This document shows positions 31,321-44,793 of a DNA stretch of 64,000 nucleotides, in pieces. The stretch is taken from NCBI GenBank assembly GCA_028554755.1, contig JAPTOF010000011.1, positions 5,608,501-5,672,500 of the forward strand. Direction: 5' to 3'. The notes beneath the pieces are model-generated. The model was not told the origin of the DNA. It did no database searches and saw nothing but the letters and a program-made list of their open reading frames with translations. The translations under genes were made by a program, and so were the position numbers. The first letter of the stretch is position 1. The number at the start of each line of letters is the position of its first letter. The stretch is from Cordia subcordata (lineage: Eukaryota; Streptophyta; Magnoliopsida; Boraginales; Cordiaceae).

Positions 31321-34300
31321 TTATGTAGCCTCTTTGCTCATATGTGATGCCAAATCTGATACAGCTTCCCCTGCATATAGGTTGAGGCAAGGTTTGGGTC
31401 ATAATTTTAGCTCATAATCGAAAATTCACACTTAGTAGCTGAAACAGATAAGCTGTCAAACTACAAGTTCATTGTAATATTTTCTTTTGAGTATCAGGTT
31501 GGCACAGGAAAGGCAGTCACCGTGCATCCTCTTTACAAATCGTTCGAATTCCATGAAGTTGCAATCTTCCATGAGAACTGCGCTTAGCCTGAGGTATGTA
31601 AAAGCAGATAAATGTCTCCCATCTGGATCATTAAAAGGCTTGGCATTTTCCAGTATCTTGTTATAGCCTTCTCTATCATAGCAAGGAAGTGCATTCTCAC
31701 TCGCAACTAGTATGTTAGCATCCCATGCAGCATTTAGCACCTGATATGTTGCATGAACTTTAAAATTTACTTAAGCCACAGTAACAAAAATCCCAGGCTA
31801 CCCAGACTTCGCATTAAGCCCAACCTAGTCCATGTTATTTGTAGAGTTCAACTATAACAATATCAAAAGCTTGTAAAACATGAACTACAGTAAAGTAAAA
31901 TCATTAATAGGATATCCAAGTTGTTAGTAAAGATCAGACCAATACAAATGATTCCTAAGTTGAGAAATTGAATATCCAGGAACCAATTTCCTTCAGCCAG
32001 AATTTGAAATACAGAAAACGAAAAGTGATACCATTAGCAGGTAAAGCAATAAAAATCTGTCATTTGTTTTGGGATACTTACCTGCCAAACTAACCCCTCA
32101 GGGTCCGCCAAGGCCTCTGGGAACTCCTCATGCTGGTCTAGTGTACGCAACTCTACACACGTAAAGTTTAGGGCTGTCTCATGCTTCTTCAACATTGATG
32201 CGATTGGTAAATAACCATTACGATTGCATGGGTTGTAAAATCCAGCAGTCAACTCAGCAGCATGGCTAGCTGTTTTGTACCACCAATGTATACCAGATAA
32301 CTGCTTTCAATACATAGTAAAAAATAAAAATTAGATTTGTGTATGAAAGTAGTTTCAGAACTTTCAGTTATGAGTAATCATTTCTCGCTAAGAAAACAAC
32401 TCAATCTCAGTCACCTTTGCTGCAATTGCAGTGTCTTCAAATGCCAAATTTGCAAGGGCAAGTACCCTATCCCCATGGTCAATGAGAACTTGAGAATACC
32501 AATTCAGGAAGAATCTTCCATAATAGCCATCATATTCGCCTCCATCACGAAAGAAACCAGTTTCATGAGGCCTGGAATTGTAAGAACCAGCATTATCAGG
32601 CCCTTTACCCCAAAATGGATGTCCTCTTACTTCAGCGGCCTTTTTCAGACTCTTCATCAAATACTTATCATAGCACTGCAAAGTTGATAAAGATTAAAGG
32701 ACTATGAACTGAACTTCAGAAATAAATGTAAATGACAAATTAAAAGATATTAAAGGCAAAACTATATATCAGCAATATGATATAACCGTGGCCGTAACAA
32801 AATATATCCTCAGTGTTTCTGTCAGTTGTACCTCCTCATGAAAGCTCATAGTCACCTTAGAAGCATAAACTTACCTGGAATGCACCAATTCCAGGATATC
32901 TCCAACCATGTTTTGAAGGATAAGAAGGATACCGCAATTCCCCACATGCACCTAGGCCAATTTCAATCTCAGAAATAATTCCATCCTCAAAGAATTCATC
33001 AAACTCCACACGGAAGCTTCTCATGTAATCAAAGTAGACCTATGTCAATTTTGTAACAAATACACACTGATTAAGGATAAAAAATTTGCATAAGAAGTTC
33101 CTGGAAATATGAAAAGATCATCCATACAGAGAAAGACTTGTCAGAGTCCTGAAGAATAATTTGCTGAACCTAAATCTTAAAAGTAAACCAAATGTATAGA
33201 ATCTTGAAATGAATAATGCAATCACTTTCTGACTACGTAGAATTTATCAAGAGTCAAGGCATAAATAAGATGATGACAGCAAAGGAATAGACTTTAGCTG
33301 CAGACGGACTACAGGCAACAGACACTGTTAACTCTACAAACACAACTTAATACAAATAAAGAATTAGATTTATGCATGATAAGAGAATTTTTATGCTGAC
33401 AGCCTGTATGAAAAACTAATGAAGACTACCTCGACAGCAGTCCGGCCTCTTAAAACTCGTTCTTTGTCAATTCCCCACGTGAGACATTCATGGTTTCGTC
33501 TTCCTTCTTGATCTGTGAAGAATATGTCAGGATTTGTTTGGCCGATTTTTATCACCCATTCTGGCAGGGGAATGTATACATCATCACCCACATTTCCTCC
33601 ACATTCATGAAATGACATAACTACCTATTTTGGAGGAGAAGAGGAAACAGACAATAAAAGGAAGGATGTAGATGGCAATGGAATGCAGCAATAAATTGTG
33701 GAAGGATTTAAATGCTAAATTCTGTAATACTCACCTGTAGCTTCAGGCCAAGCTCCCGCACAATCTGAAAGAGCCTCCTGTAACCCTTCCAGTTGTATTG
33801 CTGTGGGGCATGCGCCTCTACAATTCCCCACCAGCAGTCAACCATTACCCCGTCTACATTAACTGATTTCAAGATCCGTAGCTGCTCTACCAAACCATCA
33901 GGATCAATGAGCTCACACTCCATACTAATGACTCCCAGCTGTTCCAATTGAACAAATTACCAATCTTTTCTTTTTTGAAAATAGAAATGTTTAGCAAATT
34001 ATACGGTCAAGGTGGATGCTTGGCAAAAAACAGATAATTGACAAGCGAAAAAGAAATTAGATTCTTTCTAAAACAATAAGGAGAATGAAAAACCCAAGAG
34101 TGAGAGAAAGAGGTGTAAACATAGAGTATTATACTCACTGGTAGCATCACATATACAGGAACATAAGGTGTGCCAGTGAAATCTCGCTCCTGTATCTGTG
34201 GAGGCATCTCGGTGACCTGCAGAAATAACACATGCTATAACCTAGTATAATTGGAAACCATGTCAGGAAAACGTAGTAAGATTGTATTCTTTACATGAAA

Positions 34301-35485
34301 TTCCATAGATAAGCAAGCAACAACATCTTAGATCAGGGAATTTAGTGATGTGGTCATGTTCAAACCTCATGAATTGCAACACCATGCATTATCCTGGATC
34401 ATATGTAACACAATCTGATAATCCTTCCAAAATGGTCATGATCCTATCAGAATCAATACTCTGGCAAGCTGAGGCACGAGCTTTCTCCAAATAAATCCTA
34501 ATTAACTTACCAATCAACATATAAAGTGATCCACAACTTTTGGTTCGGAAGTTTACAATGCCGTGTCCTTAGAATTGCAAGTTCATCCCACTAGGTGGGA
34601 TCGCCCAAGATCTACTAATTGAAAATTTTAGAAATGCCAATGAAACCAAAAATAAATAAATAAATAAATAAATCTACCTGAAATAGACAATAAAAACTCT
34701 AGAAAAGCACAAAACGGGGTCCTAGCACAATAATACACTTGTGAGTTAATCACAAGTTTACAGTCCACAGAATGGGCGCTACTTTTATTCATATGGCAAA
34801 TATATAGCAAAAGATTCCACTTGATTAATTATCATTTCATTATGACTATCTAATCAAATGGTGTATACATTGTGTGATATTCCACATTGATAACAGCTTA
34901 TAAGTTAAAAGTCAGTAAATTGGAATTCAGACATACTTAATTCTCAATTAGTATCACTTGCCCGCTTACTTTTCCTCAACTAGTCTCGCTTGAAGGCTTG
35001 GGTTCGGATTCTGACAACAAAATTACTAGTATGTAACACGAAGTTTTAGAAAAAATACATTTAAAAAAAAAAAAGAAAGAAAGAAAAACCAATCCAAACG
35101 AGCCCTTAGAATGGATAACAAATTTATGCAATTCTACGACATTTACTTCAGAATAAATATTAAGAAAAAAAGAAGAAGAAGAAGCAAACATTAAAATCAC
35201 CTGCTCGTCATCAACAGGAGGTGAATCAGTGGAATCCTCTCCCACATTTGGATGACGCTCCTCGACTCTCTCCCCTCCTTCTTTAATCGTAGCCGAGGAG
35301 CAAGCGGGCAGCCGAGGAGCCGAATTTACGAAACTGCCCCCGAACCGGGGCGACGAGAACTTCAAAGAACGGCGCCGGCTGTAATTAGCCGGCGAGGGAG
35401 CAACTGATAGTGTCCCCGGCGGTTTCGCCATTTGTGTGGGAGACGAGTAGTGTGGGAACCGAATTGGTGATGAAACAATCGCCAT
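31321..35485 (-). CDS. BAM2: plastid-type beta-amylase, BAM2-like
   Basis: Nine exons (high to low): 35485-35201, 34216-34139, 33938-33735, 33624-33430, 33039-32875, 32675-32415, 32300-32082, 31740-31521, 31370-31321; 558 residues. Exon lengths from exon 2 on (78, 204, 195, 165, 261, 219, 220 nt) equal those of the BZR1-BAM neighbour, so the two share an ancestor. Residues 1-70 are Ser/Arg/Pro-rich with few acids, like a chloroplast transit peptide, replacing the BZR1 domain. Active-site features are all present: ECGGNVGD (196-203), Glu288 in [19 protein letters not shown], and Glu446 in NFTCVEL. The enzyme should release maltose from the non-reducing ends of starch-derived glucans. Start ATG 35485 is preferred over an in-frame TTG two codons upstream. 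Many introns separate this group from BAM1/BAM3. Confidence 0.92.
34993..35108. mobile_element. possible MITE family A fragment in BAM2-like intron 1
   Basis: The right end reads CCAATCCAAACGAGCCCTTA, matching the reverse complement of family A ends. The left end (AAGGCTTGGGTTCGGATTC) is an imperfect partner. About 116 bp, with an A-rich centre. Confidence 0.4.
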
Positions 35486-35683
35486 TTTCAACTTCTGTAG
35501 TACACATACATATTAGTGTGTGTGTGGGGTGGGGGGGAGGAGGGGTGTGTTTGAGTGATCCAAGAGACGGTTAATTAATCAGTTTGGAGTGTGTGCGTTT
35601 CCCTCCTTTTACTCCCAACTGCTGCACACCTTACTTTCTTTTTGAGCTGCTGGAGGAGAGGCCCAAGCCACGAGTAGCTTATT

Positions 35684-35693
35684 TCACATGTGT
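35684..35693. promoter_or_regulatory. E-box TCACATGTGT upstream of BAM2-like gene
   Basis: A CACATGTG palindrome about 200 bp upstream of the start codon, one base from the BZR1-BAM core in each half. E-boxes occur by chance, so this is weak evidence of regulation. Confidence 0.3.
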
Positions 35694-35739
35694 TGGAGAG
35701 TATCCACCCGGAAGCTCTTCCATTTGAATTATTTGATAA

Positions 35740-38700
35740 AATACACGTTAATTTTTTATTTTTTATTTTTTTTAGTTAGTCAATTATAACTATTATTTTA
35801 ACTTCGAAGGTTAAAAATAAACTTCTTTTTAAAAATAGAATATATGTAAATATGCACATATATATGCTATATACATATATATTATTTATATAGAAGCACA
35901 TAGTAAAAAACTAGTATATATATAATAAAAGATCAAAAGTGCTATATTAATTAGGAAAAATTAGTATTGTGCAATAAAAAAATATATTGAAGAATTTAAA
36001 ATTGACGAGAAATGAAGGTTACAAGTATACATATACTTATAAACACATAAATAAATATATATATATATATACACACATAAATATATATATATATATATAT
36101 ATCTGTGTGTGTGTGGGTGGTTGCAAATATCTTAAGAGGGGGTGAATTAAGATATGTTTACTAATTTTTGTTTTAAAAATTCTCAAAAATTTAACTATTT
36201 CTATCAAGCAATTTTTCAAATACAATGTAAACAATACAAGTAAATAAAAAGTAGAGATAAGGAAGACAAACGATTTAAGGTAGTTCGGCCAAGCCTACAT
36301 CCATCACCCAAGGATGCTCCCTTAAGACTTCAACAACCTTCGCTAAATTGCTTTTTCAAATCTTGGTGAAGCAAGAACCAATTTTTACACCTCTTTAAAG
36401 CCTAACTTCAAAGAACCCAGGAGTCCCACTTTTTACGATTTTCTCACACTTTTAGAAGTTTTAATGAATGTATCTCTCAAGATTTTTAGCTCTGAAAGTG
36501 TGTATATAATCAAAGGAATAAGAAATGATAGAGAATCTGAAATTTTCTTCTCAAAAGAGGATATTGCAATGAATGAAGTTCTTGAAAGCTCAAAGATATT
36601 GCAAGAATGGCTCAAAGCTTAATTTAATGATGATATGAGATTTTGCACACTTGAATTGATGATTTGAATGTGTGTTAAAGGTGTATTTAAAGAGATTTGG
36701 GTGTTAGGGATTTGGTAGATAAGGAAAAGAGAAAAAATTTGGCCAGAATAGTAATAAACGGCTAGTGTATTTATTATAGCAACCCGCCCAGCTGGTTAAA
36801 AATTTGGCCGGAACAGTAATAAACGACTAGTGCATTTATTATAGTAACCTGATCAGCCAGTTGACCGGCTAAGGGGTCCGGCCACTCCAGAGAGTGAAGT
36901 AAAGCCAAACTTAGTCAGAAAAACTTTAAGTGTAATTTTCATAACTCCAAATCATCTTAAGATATTTTATAAATACTTTTTATGACTAGAAACACTTCAA
37001 AACACATTTTTACACAAATTTTGCAATCAAAACCATTTATGCTTTTATGAAATCTAATGTGCATGATTTTTAAATTGTTTGAGCTATAAAAATAGTGGTT
37101 TGAGCTAAAACATTTACAATACTTAGGCATTTCACAAAAGAGCAAGACCATCCGGTACCTCTTATGACGTCTCTTCTTCTCCTTATGCTTTCTCATCATC
37201 TTCTTTTTCAAATAATGAGCATTTGTTCATCTTCTTCCATCTTCCAAGCATCTATTTACTCATCTAAGCACTTATCATCAGAAGATGCTTTTAGTTAAAT
37301 AATTATGAATGCATATCAAATTTTCATTATCAAAATTAACAACTAGTATTTAACCAACAATATATGTGAAAATAAACCCGTTGATTACGTCTAGATATGA
37401 AAATAAAGAATAGGAACATATTAGTGTTGCCTAGAAAATGAATCTAAGAGGGGGTGAATTGGATTATTGGCACAAATAAGCACTTAAAACTTTTAACAAG
37501 TATTTCAACCAAACACATACAAAATTCAAGGTAAATACTTGAAATATAAAGAGTATAGGGTTAAGAAGATCAAACACAGTAATTTAGAGTGGTTCGAATT
37601 CCTAAGGCCTAGTCCACTACCTAAAGTCTGCTCTTAGAGTTTCGAAAGCTTCACTAGTGAATCGGCTTCTTGTTTATATATTGTAGAAACGTAGAACAAC
37701 GATCACAACCCTTGCTTCACCATAAGGACCACAAGTATTAACCCAATACTTGAGGATTTCAACCTTTCACTCTTAAGAGAAATTCCTTACAACTATGCTA
37801 CCCAAGAGTAAAAAAATTCACACCTAATGTAATAGTAGAGAGTTTGGAACACAAGAACTTCTTGTGAGCAAGTGTACAAAGGTATTTAAACCTTCCTATG
37901 TTGCTCTAAGTAGATAAGCAATTTATGAGCTCAAGAACTTGATCAATGAATGCGAATAATATGCAATCAATGAAGATAGTAATAAATGAAGCAATATTGT
38001 AGAAAAGAGAGTGTATTGAATGTTGGAGAGTTTTGGATATGTTTTGATCAAGTTATATATGAGTTGAAAGGAGAAGGGTATATTTATAAGCCCAAAAAAT
38101 AAGTCTCCCAACGATCAAATTTTAAAAACAACTCAAAGAGGCTACTGGAATACTCTACCAGTTTACCCCCTTGGTGTGCCGCTAGTTCCAATAAGCTAAA
38201 GAGCTTTACCGGAACACTCTAGTTTTATTAAATATACCAGAACACTCAACCGGAACACTCAATCGGAACACTATGCCCGTAAAGCAAAGTTGCTTACTAG
38301 TTTTACCGGAGTACAAAGTCAGTCGACTGCCTGTGTAAGCCGGTAATTACAGAATTTGTCAGAAAAGCTGCTATCTACTACAAAAAGTGCGGCTATACTC
38401 AAAAAGTCTATAACAGCTTGTTTTTCTGGAGATTTAATAGCTCAAGACAATACCTAATATTACATACATCTAGTCTCATTAATGTAACATCAGCCAACTT
38501 GTCAAAATATTAAATGCAAAGCTAAAACTTGTACACAATCAAGATTTTTATAGATTTTGCATGAAGAAATGGTATATGCAAGTTGTTTACCTATAGATAT
38601 AAGATAGCTCAAATATCTATAGTGTAAAGCCTATATATGCACTTTAACTGTAAAGCCATGCAAATATATTCATATATACATACACATAAGCATATATACT

Positions 38701-39450
38701 ATCCAAAATATCAAGTAATATATGCTACAGTATATGCAACTTCCAAAATGCAAAGATATGGACTTCAAAGCTGTATTTTCTGCAGGAAAAGACATGAATG
38801 CAAATGTAAGCATGTATATACTTATAATGATAAGGATAAGAGAATAGAAAGAATATATAAATATGTATTAAAGAGAAACATAATCAAGTATAAAAGAATA
38901 GGACTTATGAGCAAAATGCATGAAGAATGCATGCAATGCACTAAGTTATTGAGCTCTTATCATTTTACTTATGTACCAAAATCAACTTAAAATAAGACTA
39001 ATAAATAGGAAAAGAGCTGTAACTACAATATAGCTATAAGGTACATAAATTTCATGAACCATGCTCCATCGCTTTTCTTTGCTTAGGAATGCTACTAGAC
39101 AAGATATTCAATATACTAAAAGTAGTAGTGATTAGATAACAAAGCACAATTATGGCATCATCAAAATATAATTAATATCAGTAAATTAAAATATTAAACC
39201 AATATACTCAACAATTAGCCATTGATGAGGAGTAATCTAATAGATGCTAATACTTAAATATAGCATAATTTAGGAGCCAAAAAAAAAAGGAAAGAAAATA
39301 GAGACAATGATAATTGTTTTAGACTTTTAGTAGAACAAATAGATATAGATAAGAGAAGATCTAAAAACTGAATTACTTTATTCTCATAAAAGTGGTTTTG
39401 GATGAAAAATATGCAATGACATCATGCCACATGGCATGACTAAATTGATG
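35740..39450. other. intergenic repeats, two related modules
   Basis: Two stretches beginning near 36131 and 37438 both start with a variant of TAAGAGGGGGTGAATT and later have a GGTTCGAATTCC or GTTCGGCCAAGCC block, then a 'gccta..ctacatcc' type block. Both carry CCGG-rich runs such as GACCGGCTAAGGGGTCCGG and CCGGAACACTCAACCGG. This looks like one dispersed repeat family present twice in tandem, about 1.3 kb apart. No coding domain was recognised. A TA-rich microsatellite is at about 36058-36105. Confidence 0.55.
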
Positions 39451-39469
39451 GAAAAATTTTGTATACCAA

Positions 39470-39880
39470 ACATGTTAAATTTAGGAACACAAATTATAAA
39501 TACCATTGAGACTCATAGTGAAAGAAAACTGCCCATTTACTTGACAGATGTATGTTCTAACATCTAGAATCTCGCCTAGGATATATGTTATCTGATTGCT
39601 CTTTCATCCCTTAATCCCTGAATTTATTTGATGGGAAAGGATATTGCATCCTGTTTTTTTTTTTAAAAAAAAAAAAGACTAAAAGAACAATCATGACTTT
39701 TTGACATGCAGGTTGTGTCTTTTAAGAACGGTCGTAGAATTTTCAATTTAGTCATATGTGTACCCATCACAAGCCTAACAATTACAAGTCAATACTTAAT
39801 CCACACACATGATATGGGCTTTTATACATTATCTTATTAAACTATAAAGTCCAACATTCTTATATTTTCCAACTTGGACG
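39470..39880. repeat. dispersed repeat, copy 1
   Basis: About 400 bp starting TTAGGAACACAAATTATAAATAC. It matches 43395-43800 in the same orientation with many substitutions and small indels; shared blocks include GGGAAAGGATATT and CTTAATCCACACACATGATATG. Confidence 0.85.
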
Positions 39881-41112
39881 ACACAATATGTAAGATAGTA
39901 ATTCCATAAAAACAATCCTTTCAAATGTAACCAGTAACATTGAAGCATAGTAATCATAAACGTTGATTACTTGAGATAAGATTTTTTATAGCAATACTTA
40001 CAAATGTTAAACACTATACTAAAATCAACTCATGTGTATCGGTAGATGGATTTAGTGCTTGAGTATAATTTTATAAATATGTGCATGATCACATATTTAA
40101 AATTGCTAAATCTTCTACCATGAATTCTTACAAAACCATCCACCATGAGTTATTGCGAAATCATATTTACAATTTCCAATTTCAAGGAAAAAAATGAAAC
40201 CCATTAGAAATATTTTGAATTTCAAACTTATATTTATGAAGTCTCATAAAAAATAATAATACTTTCTACTCAAAGTTTTGAGGAGTGGCTTATTAGAAAG
40301 ATTACACCTCCATGTTAGATCTTGTGTTGATGAAAGCTATCATAAATTTAACAATTGACGAGTGTATTATTTAGGATTTACATTCAAATAAGAAAGTATA
40401 ATTCAATGGTCATGGTTAATATAACATAATAATTCCCACTAACCAAAGATACGAAAATATTCAAATTACAAATTACTACTGCATATATGAGAAACAAATG
40501 ATTAGAACATTTTCTTTTATGGGTTTAATTATTTAAATTACATGAAAGTTCAAAACATTCATTACATACTCTTCTTTCGATGAGAATGTAAATTGGCTTT
40601 TCTCATTCTAGAGTGAGTTACATATAGACAAAAAAGTTTATCACCTTTGGACAAGATTAACTTCTTTTATGGAGTTCACTCTAACAATCAACGACAAAGC
40701 CAGGAACTCAAACTAGGGGGGGACAAAATTATCTAATTCATATACTAAGAAATATTTTAAATAGATAAGCGACGCATTCAAACTAGTTACTATAAAAAAC
40801 TAACATATCTGATTTTGACCGTTAACCACACTCTACATGAACTTGAAAAATTTTCACTATAAGTTATCAAAGTACATGTCAATTCACAAACTAACATATA
40901 ATGTTAAAAAGATTATAGTTTTCACTTTTATACTTCCCAAACTCTTCCAACACCAACAATCCTAAGCAATAGAACAACAACAACAAAAGAAAAAAATGAA
41001 AGTGAAAAAAGAAAGAAAGAAGAGCACGTACTTTCTGAAGCACGATTCTGAATTGGAATAAGAGAGTAGACAAGTTCTAATTTTTCTTTTAAGGTAGATA
41101 AGACTTTTGGAT

Positions 41113-41780
41113 TTTTTGTGGCAAATAAGATTCAAGTTATAGAGGTCTTGTTAGAGATTCTTCTGGTAAGTTTCTCACTGGTTTTGCTGAACCTTTAAAT
41201 TGTGAGAATGTTGCGCTTGCTAAGTCATATGAAGTGTATGGCAGATTGTGTTTGGCTCTATTCTTAGGTGTGCAAAAACTCTGGGTTGAAGTGGACTCTT
41301 CTACGGTTGTTCAATGGATTGCTTTAGGCACATTTCACAATTAAGAAGCCTTTGCATTTGAAGAGCAGAATCCATACATTGGGGGAGAATTTTGATTACA
41401 AAATTTCTCATATTTGTAGAGAATGTAACAAGGCGGCTGACTACTCGGCATTGCTGGGTGCTAATTTGAATGGCTATCAGCTTGTTTATAATCTTAATGA
41501 TCATCATCTTTTGCATAGAATTGCCAATTGTGATAGGGTAGCTATCCTTAATATTACATGCTAATTCTTTATTGTAAGGGTGGTCGTACTACCGTATTTA
41601 TTTTCTTACATTACACTTGCATCCTAAAATGTCATTTTTGTACTCATGGCTGGCGTATCACTCATGCATCTTAGGAGTTAAAAGTAGGTAAGGCTATATC
41701 CCCTCCTATTTGTACTTTATTTTTGCAGCAATAAAATCCAGTGAGAAGTCCCTCTCTTTTCTTTTAAAAAAAAGTAAGAT
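41113..41780 (+). pseudogene. LINE-type RNase H-like relic with 3' tail
   Basis: Two adjoining frames give RGLVRDSSGKFLTGF and LWVEVDSSTVVQWI (about 41140-41340), then, after a frameshift and stop, ISHICRECNKAADYSA (about 41400-41450). These are the RVT_3/RNase H-like motifs at the C-terminus of many plant non-LTR retrotransposons. The following sequence ends TGCAGCAATAAAATCC and an A-rich tract, as LINE 3' ends do. Everything upstream (endonuclease, RT) is missing, as expected for 5' truncation. Confidence 0.7.
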
Positions 41781-41879
41781 CTTTTTTAATGTAAAAAAGA
41801 CAAAACTAGCCTAACATATTGGACAAAGAAGGAAAAAAGGGGGAAAACATGGTTTTTGATCTTTTAACTCATCTTTTTA

Positions 41880-41901
41880 ATACTGCTAATGTTTTTTTTT
41901 A

Positions 41902-41932
<31 letters not shown>

Positions 41933-43380
41933 CACATATGGGGAGCAATTGGCCCCCTTCTCTATAACGTGGCTTTACCACTGCTAACTTCAAGCCACCC
42001 AATTAAAATTAAGTACATAATACTTTCTTTGGAAAGATAATTATATACGAAATTTTAAAAGACTTGATTATATATCTTAGTTGAAATAAAATTTGACGAT
42101 TTTGATAGTCATGATTTTATTTGACTTATAAAATTTCTCAAGGGAGATAAATAATTATACCCATAAAATAATTCAATGTTCTAACTTAATAAACTTCATT
42201 TACCTTAAAGACAAAAAAAAAAAAATACCATTCCAACCTTAGAACAGGAAACAAACCAAAAACTCATATATGTGAAAAACCACAAGTTGTCTCATTGAGT
42301 TTTCTTCTTCTTCTTCTTTCTTTTCTTTTTTTTTTTTTTTAAGATCATGGCTTACAAACAATAAAATATTACAACTCCAAAGAATTTGAATTTGAAGTCA
42401 ACTCAAAATTGTACGTGGACATGCATACTTTTCATATTAAAATTAAAAAAAGCATGCAACAGTTTTGTGTAATGAAGAATTTCAAATACCATTTTGTGAA
42501 AGCCAAAAGAATGAAGCATGTCTTTGGCTTTAAGACAATCTTTTTTTCTTTTAATTTGTTGATCAATTGCTACACATGTCAAGTTTGCCTATATTTGTTT
42601 GACAATAACCATAAGAGATCATATAATCCTTACTCTTTGTGTCAGAAAATACATGGCACTTTAGAGTCACAAAAATACAATTACACATTCACATACCTAA
42701 CCCTTACCAATCATAATGAACCATCATGACATCCATTATATATATGGTTTGATTATGCAACAAACATCAGTTACTAGAGATTCCATATTTCTGCATTTAT
42801 GAACAATTGATGATATGGGAAAAGCCATAATTGCAACAAATATCAATTGCAATTCATATATTAAAATGCTAGATATCTACTCACACAAAATACCGAAATT
42901 GATTTATTTTTTATTCCAAAAAATACCAAAATTGATAGCATTAAAAAATTGAATGCCCATTAGAATAAGTTTTTTCTTTTTTTAATTTCATGGATGTGAT
43001 TTTGGCATCAATAAAGAAATAAAATAAGCAATGTATGATGGTATATGAACCCATATAGTAAATTACTAAAATCACTGTTTTAAATTTCGTGAAGGCCATG
43101 GAATTAGTACCAGTGACAAAAGAAGTAAATGTCATATACATCCATCAATGGATGGTGGCCCGTGAGATGTATAATTGCAATTAATATATTTGCACATCTC
43201 AGTCTCAGCTCATCATGGACAACAACATGTTCATTTCAAACAAAATATAGAAAACAGATAGTATTAGGATGCTCAAAACAAAATTACTAAAATCGCATAT
43301 ATGTTCATAGAGTAATTTTTATGATTATTAGGTTCATAAATTAAAACATGATTGCTCTTATACCACATGTTGAAAAAAAA
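41880..43380. other. intergenic, no gene recognised
   Basis: Simple TA stretch near 41902-41932 and a CTT/T-rich tract near 42300-42345; otherwise unique-looking A+T-rich DNA. A 106-codon frame at 42409-42729 has no recognisable motif and lysine/asparagine-rich composition, so I do not call it. Confidence 0.6.
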
Positions 43381-43394
43381 TTTATACAAACATA

Positions 43395-43800
43395 TTAAAT
43401 TTATGAACAAAAATTATAAATACGATTGAGAACCATAGTGAAAGAAAACTACTCCTTTGCTTCATAGATGCATGTTCTAACTTCTAGAATTTCACCAAGG
43501 ATATATGTTAATTGATTGCTCTTCTGCCCCTTAATCCCCGAATTTATCTTATGGGAAAGGATATTACATCTTTTTTTATAAAGACTAAAATAACATCATG
43601 ACTTTTAACATATAGGTTGAGTGTTTTTAGAATGGTCGCGTCTTTTAGGAGAGGGGACCAATCAGAGTTTTTAATTTAGTCATAGGCCTATCTATCAAAA
43701 GACTAATGACTATAAGCCAATACTTAATCCACACACATGATATGAGCTTTCATACATCATCTTATTGAACTATAGCATCCAATATTCTTACATAAATAAG
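43395..43800. repeat. dispersed repeat, copy 2
   Basis: Second copy of the repeat at 39470-39880, same orientation. Together with its neighbour it flanks the LINE relic region. Confidence 0.85.
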
Positions 43801-43818
43801 GCATTAACATTACTTTAT

Positions 43819-43819
<1 letters not shown>

Positions 43820-43862
<43 letters not shown>
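43820..43862. repeat. (TA)n microsatellite
   Basis: About 40 bp of alternating TA some 100 bp outside the pararetrovirus-derived block. Confidence 0.95.
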
Positions 43863-43864
<2 letters not shown>

Positions 43865-43943
43865 CTATAGAACATTTCTAAATACATATTATTGTATTTT
43901 TAATTATATCTTTAAAAGTAATAAATAGTTAATATTTTATTAA

Positions 43944-44213
43944 ATGCTAATATACTTAAGTAGCCCAGGGGATAAGACCGCAAGTAGACAGCAGTCTGTG
44001 GACATAGATGAGTCTTTAAGTCTTGGCTATATCTTTACGTTAAACAAGGGAGCAGAGACAAATGGAGTTACCCTAATATATAACCCAGATCCTTCTCAGA
44101 ACCCAGAAATAGCCCACAGAACACCAACAATTATCAAAATGGCAAGAAAGGGCCAAAAAGCTCCTCGAGAACCTGGCCATATATTTAGAACCATAGTCTC
44201 AAAGTTTAACTAA
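43944..44213 (+). pseudogene. ORF of unknown function in the left boundary repeat
   Basis: An open frame of 89 codons on +, opposite to the viral genes. Positions 43999-44137 recur at 49608-49746. I count 9 differences in 139 bp, most of them synonymous in this frame, and the frame is open in both copies (motifs ESLSLGYIF, LIYNPDPSQNPE, AHRTPTII). This suggests real coding descent. It could be an inverted piece of a viral protein such as the missing movement or coat N-terminus, or a captured plant fragment. I do not recognise it. Confidence 0.55.
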
Positions 44214-44504
44214 GATACATCCTATTCTCAAGACCTTAACGATGACAGCGGAGTACTTGAGGGTTATCCTCAAGGTCTGAGATAGCCTAAGACATGCTTT
44301 ATGATCGCTTAGTGTCACAGTACTCCATCAGGGTTCAGCCTTCCATTAGGCTTCCCAGCAAACAAAAATAAATAAAATGACAAGAAAATAAAAAGAACAA
44401 TACCTTGAGGAAAACTTTCAGAATATTATTATTGAAAACAAAATTTGCAAAATAAAAGAAAATGATAAAACTGCACTCTGCCTAACACTGCATCCGAGTC
44501 TTGC

Positions 44505-44793
44505 TTTTATAGACACTTGGGTGCTCGGATTTCAAACGAAGATTCAAACTAACTTTCCACAGACTTCACTTATTTGGAATCCGGGAATAATAATTACAGA
44601 CACTGTGTATTACAGTAAAAAGCAAAACCCTATATAAACAGTAGGGTTGATTTGTCCTATACGACAAACCTACTTTCCACCTAACCTGTCTTTATCCTGT
44701 TAAGGTGGGTCGGAAGATTAAAACTGGATTGGAATCTTCCTGTTATTGTCTGCCACAAACCCTGCTTCGCTATTGATGACGCAAGGAATGACA
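44505..44793 (-). promoter_or_regulatory. candidate pregenomic promoter of the caulimovirid
   Basis: On the minus strand, CTATAAAAG (44504-44512) lies downstream of the decayed second ORF, where caulimovirids keep their main promoter. About 270 bp upstream is TGACGCAAGGAATGACAT (44777-44794), close in layout to the as-1 element of 35S-type promoters (two TGAC(G) motifs about 12 bp apart). The spacing to TATA is longer than in CaMV. The activity of this fossil is unknown. Confidence 0.45.

Noticed and set aside
31456..31520. In-frame read-through end of the BAM2-like protein after MHG
   Set aside because: A good GT donor lies after CACG, and a downstream exon (31370-31321) gives a GEAVSDL end that matches the GEAVLDI end of the neighbour at the same phase.
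33000..33040. Suspected 1-nt frameshift in exon 5 of the BAM2-like gene
   Set aside because: Recounting the bases gives 165 nt, in phase and equal to the homologous exon.
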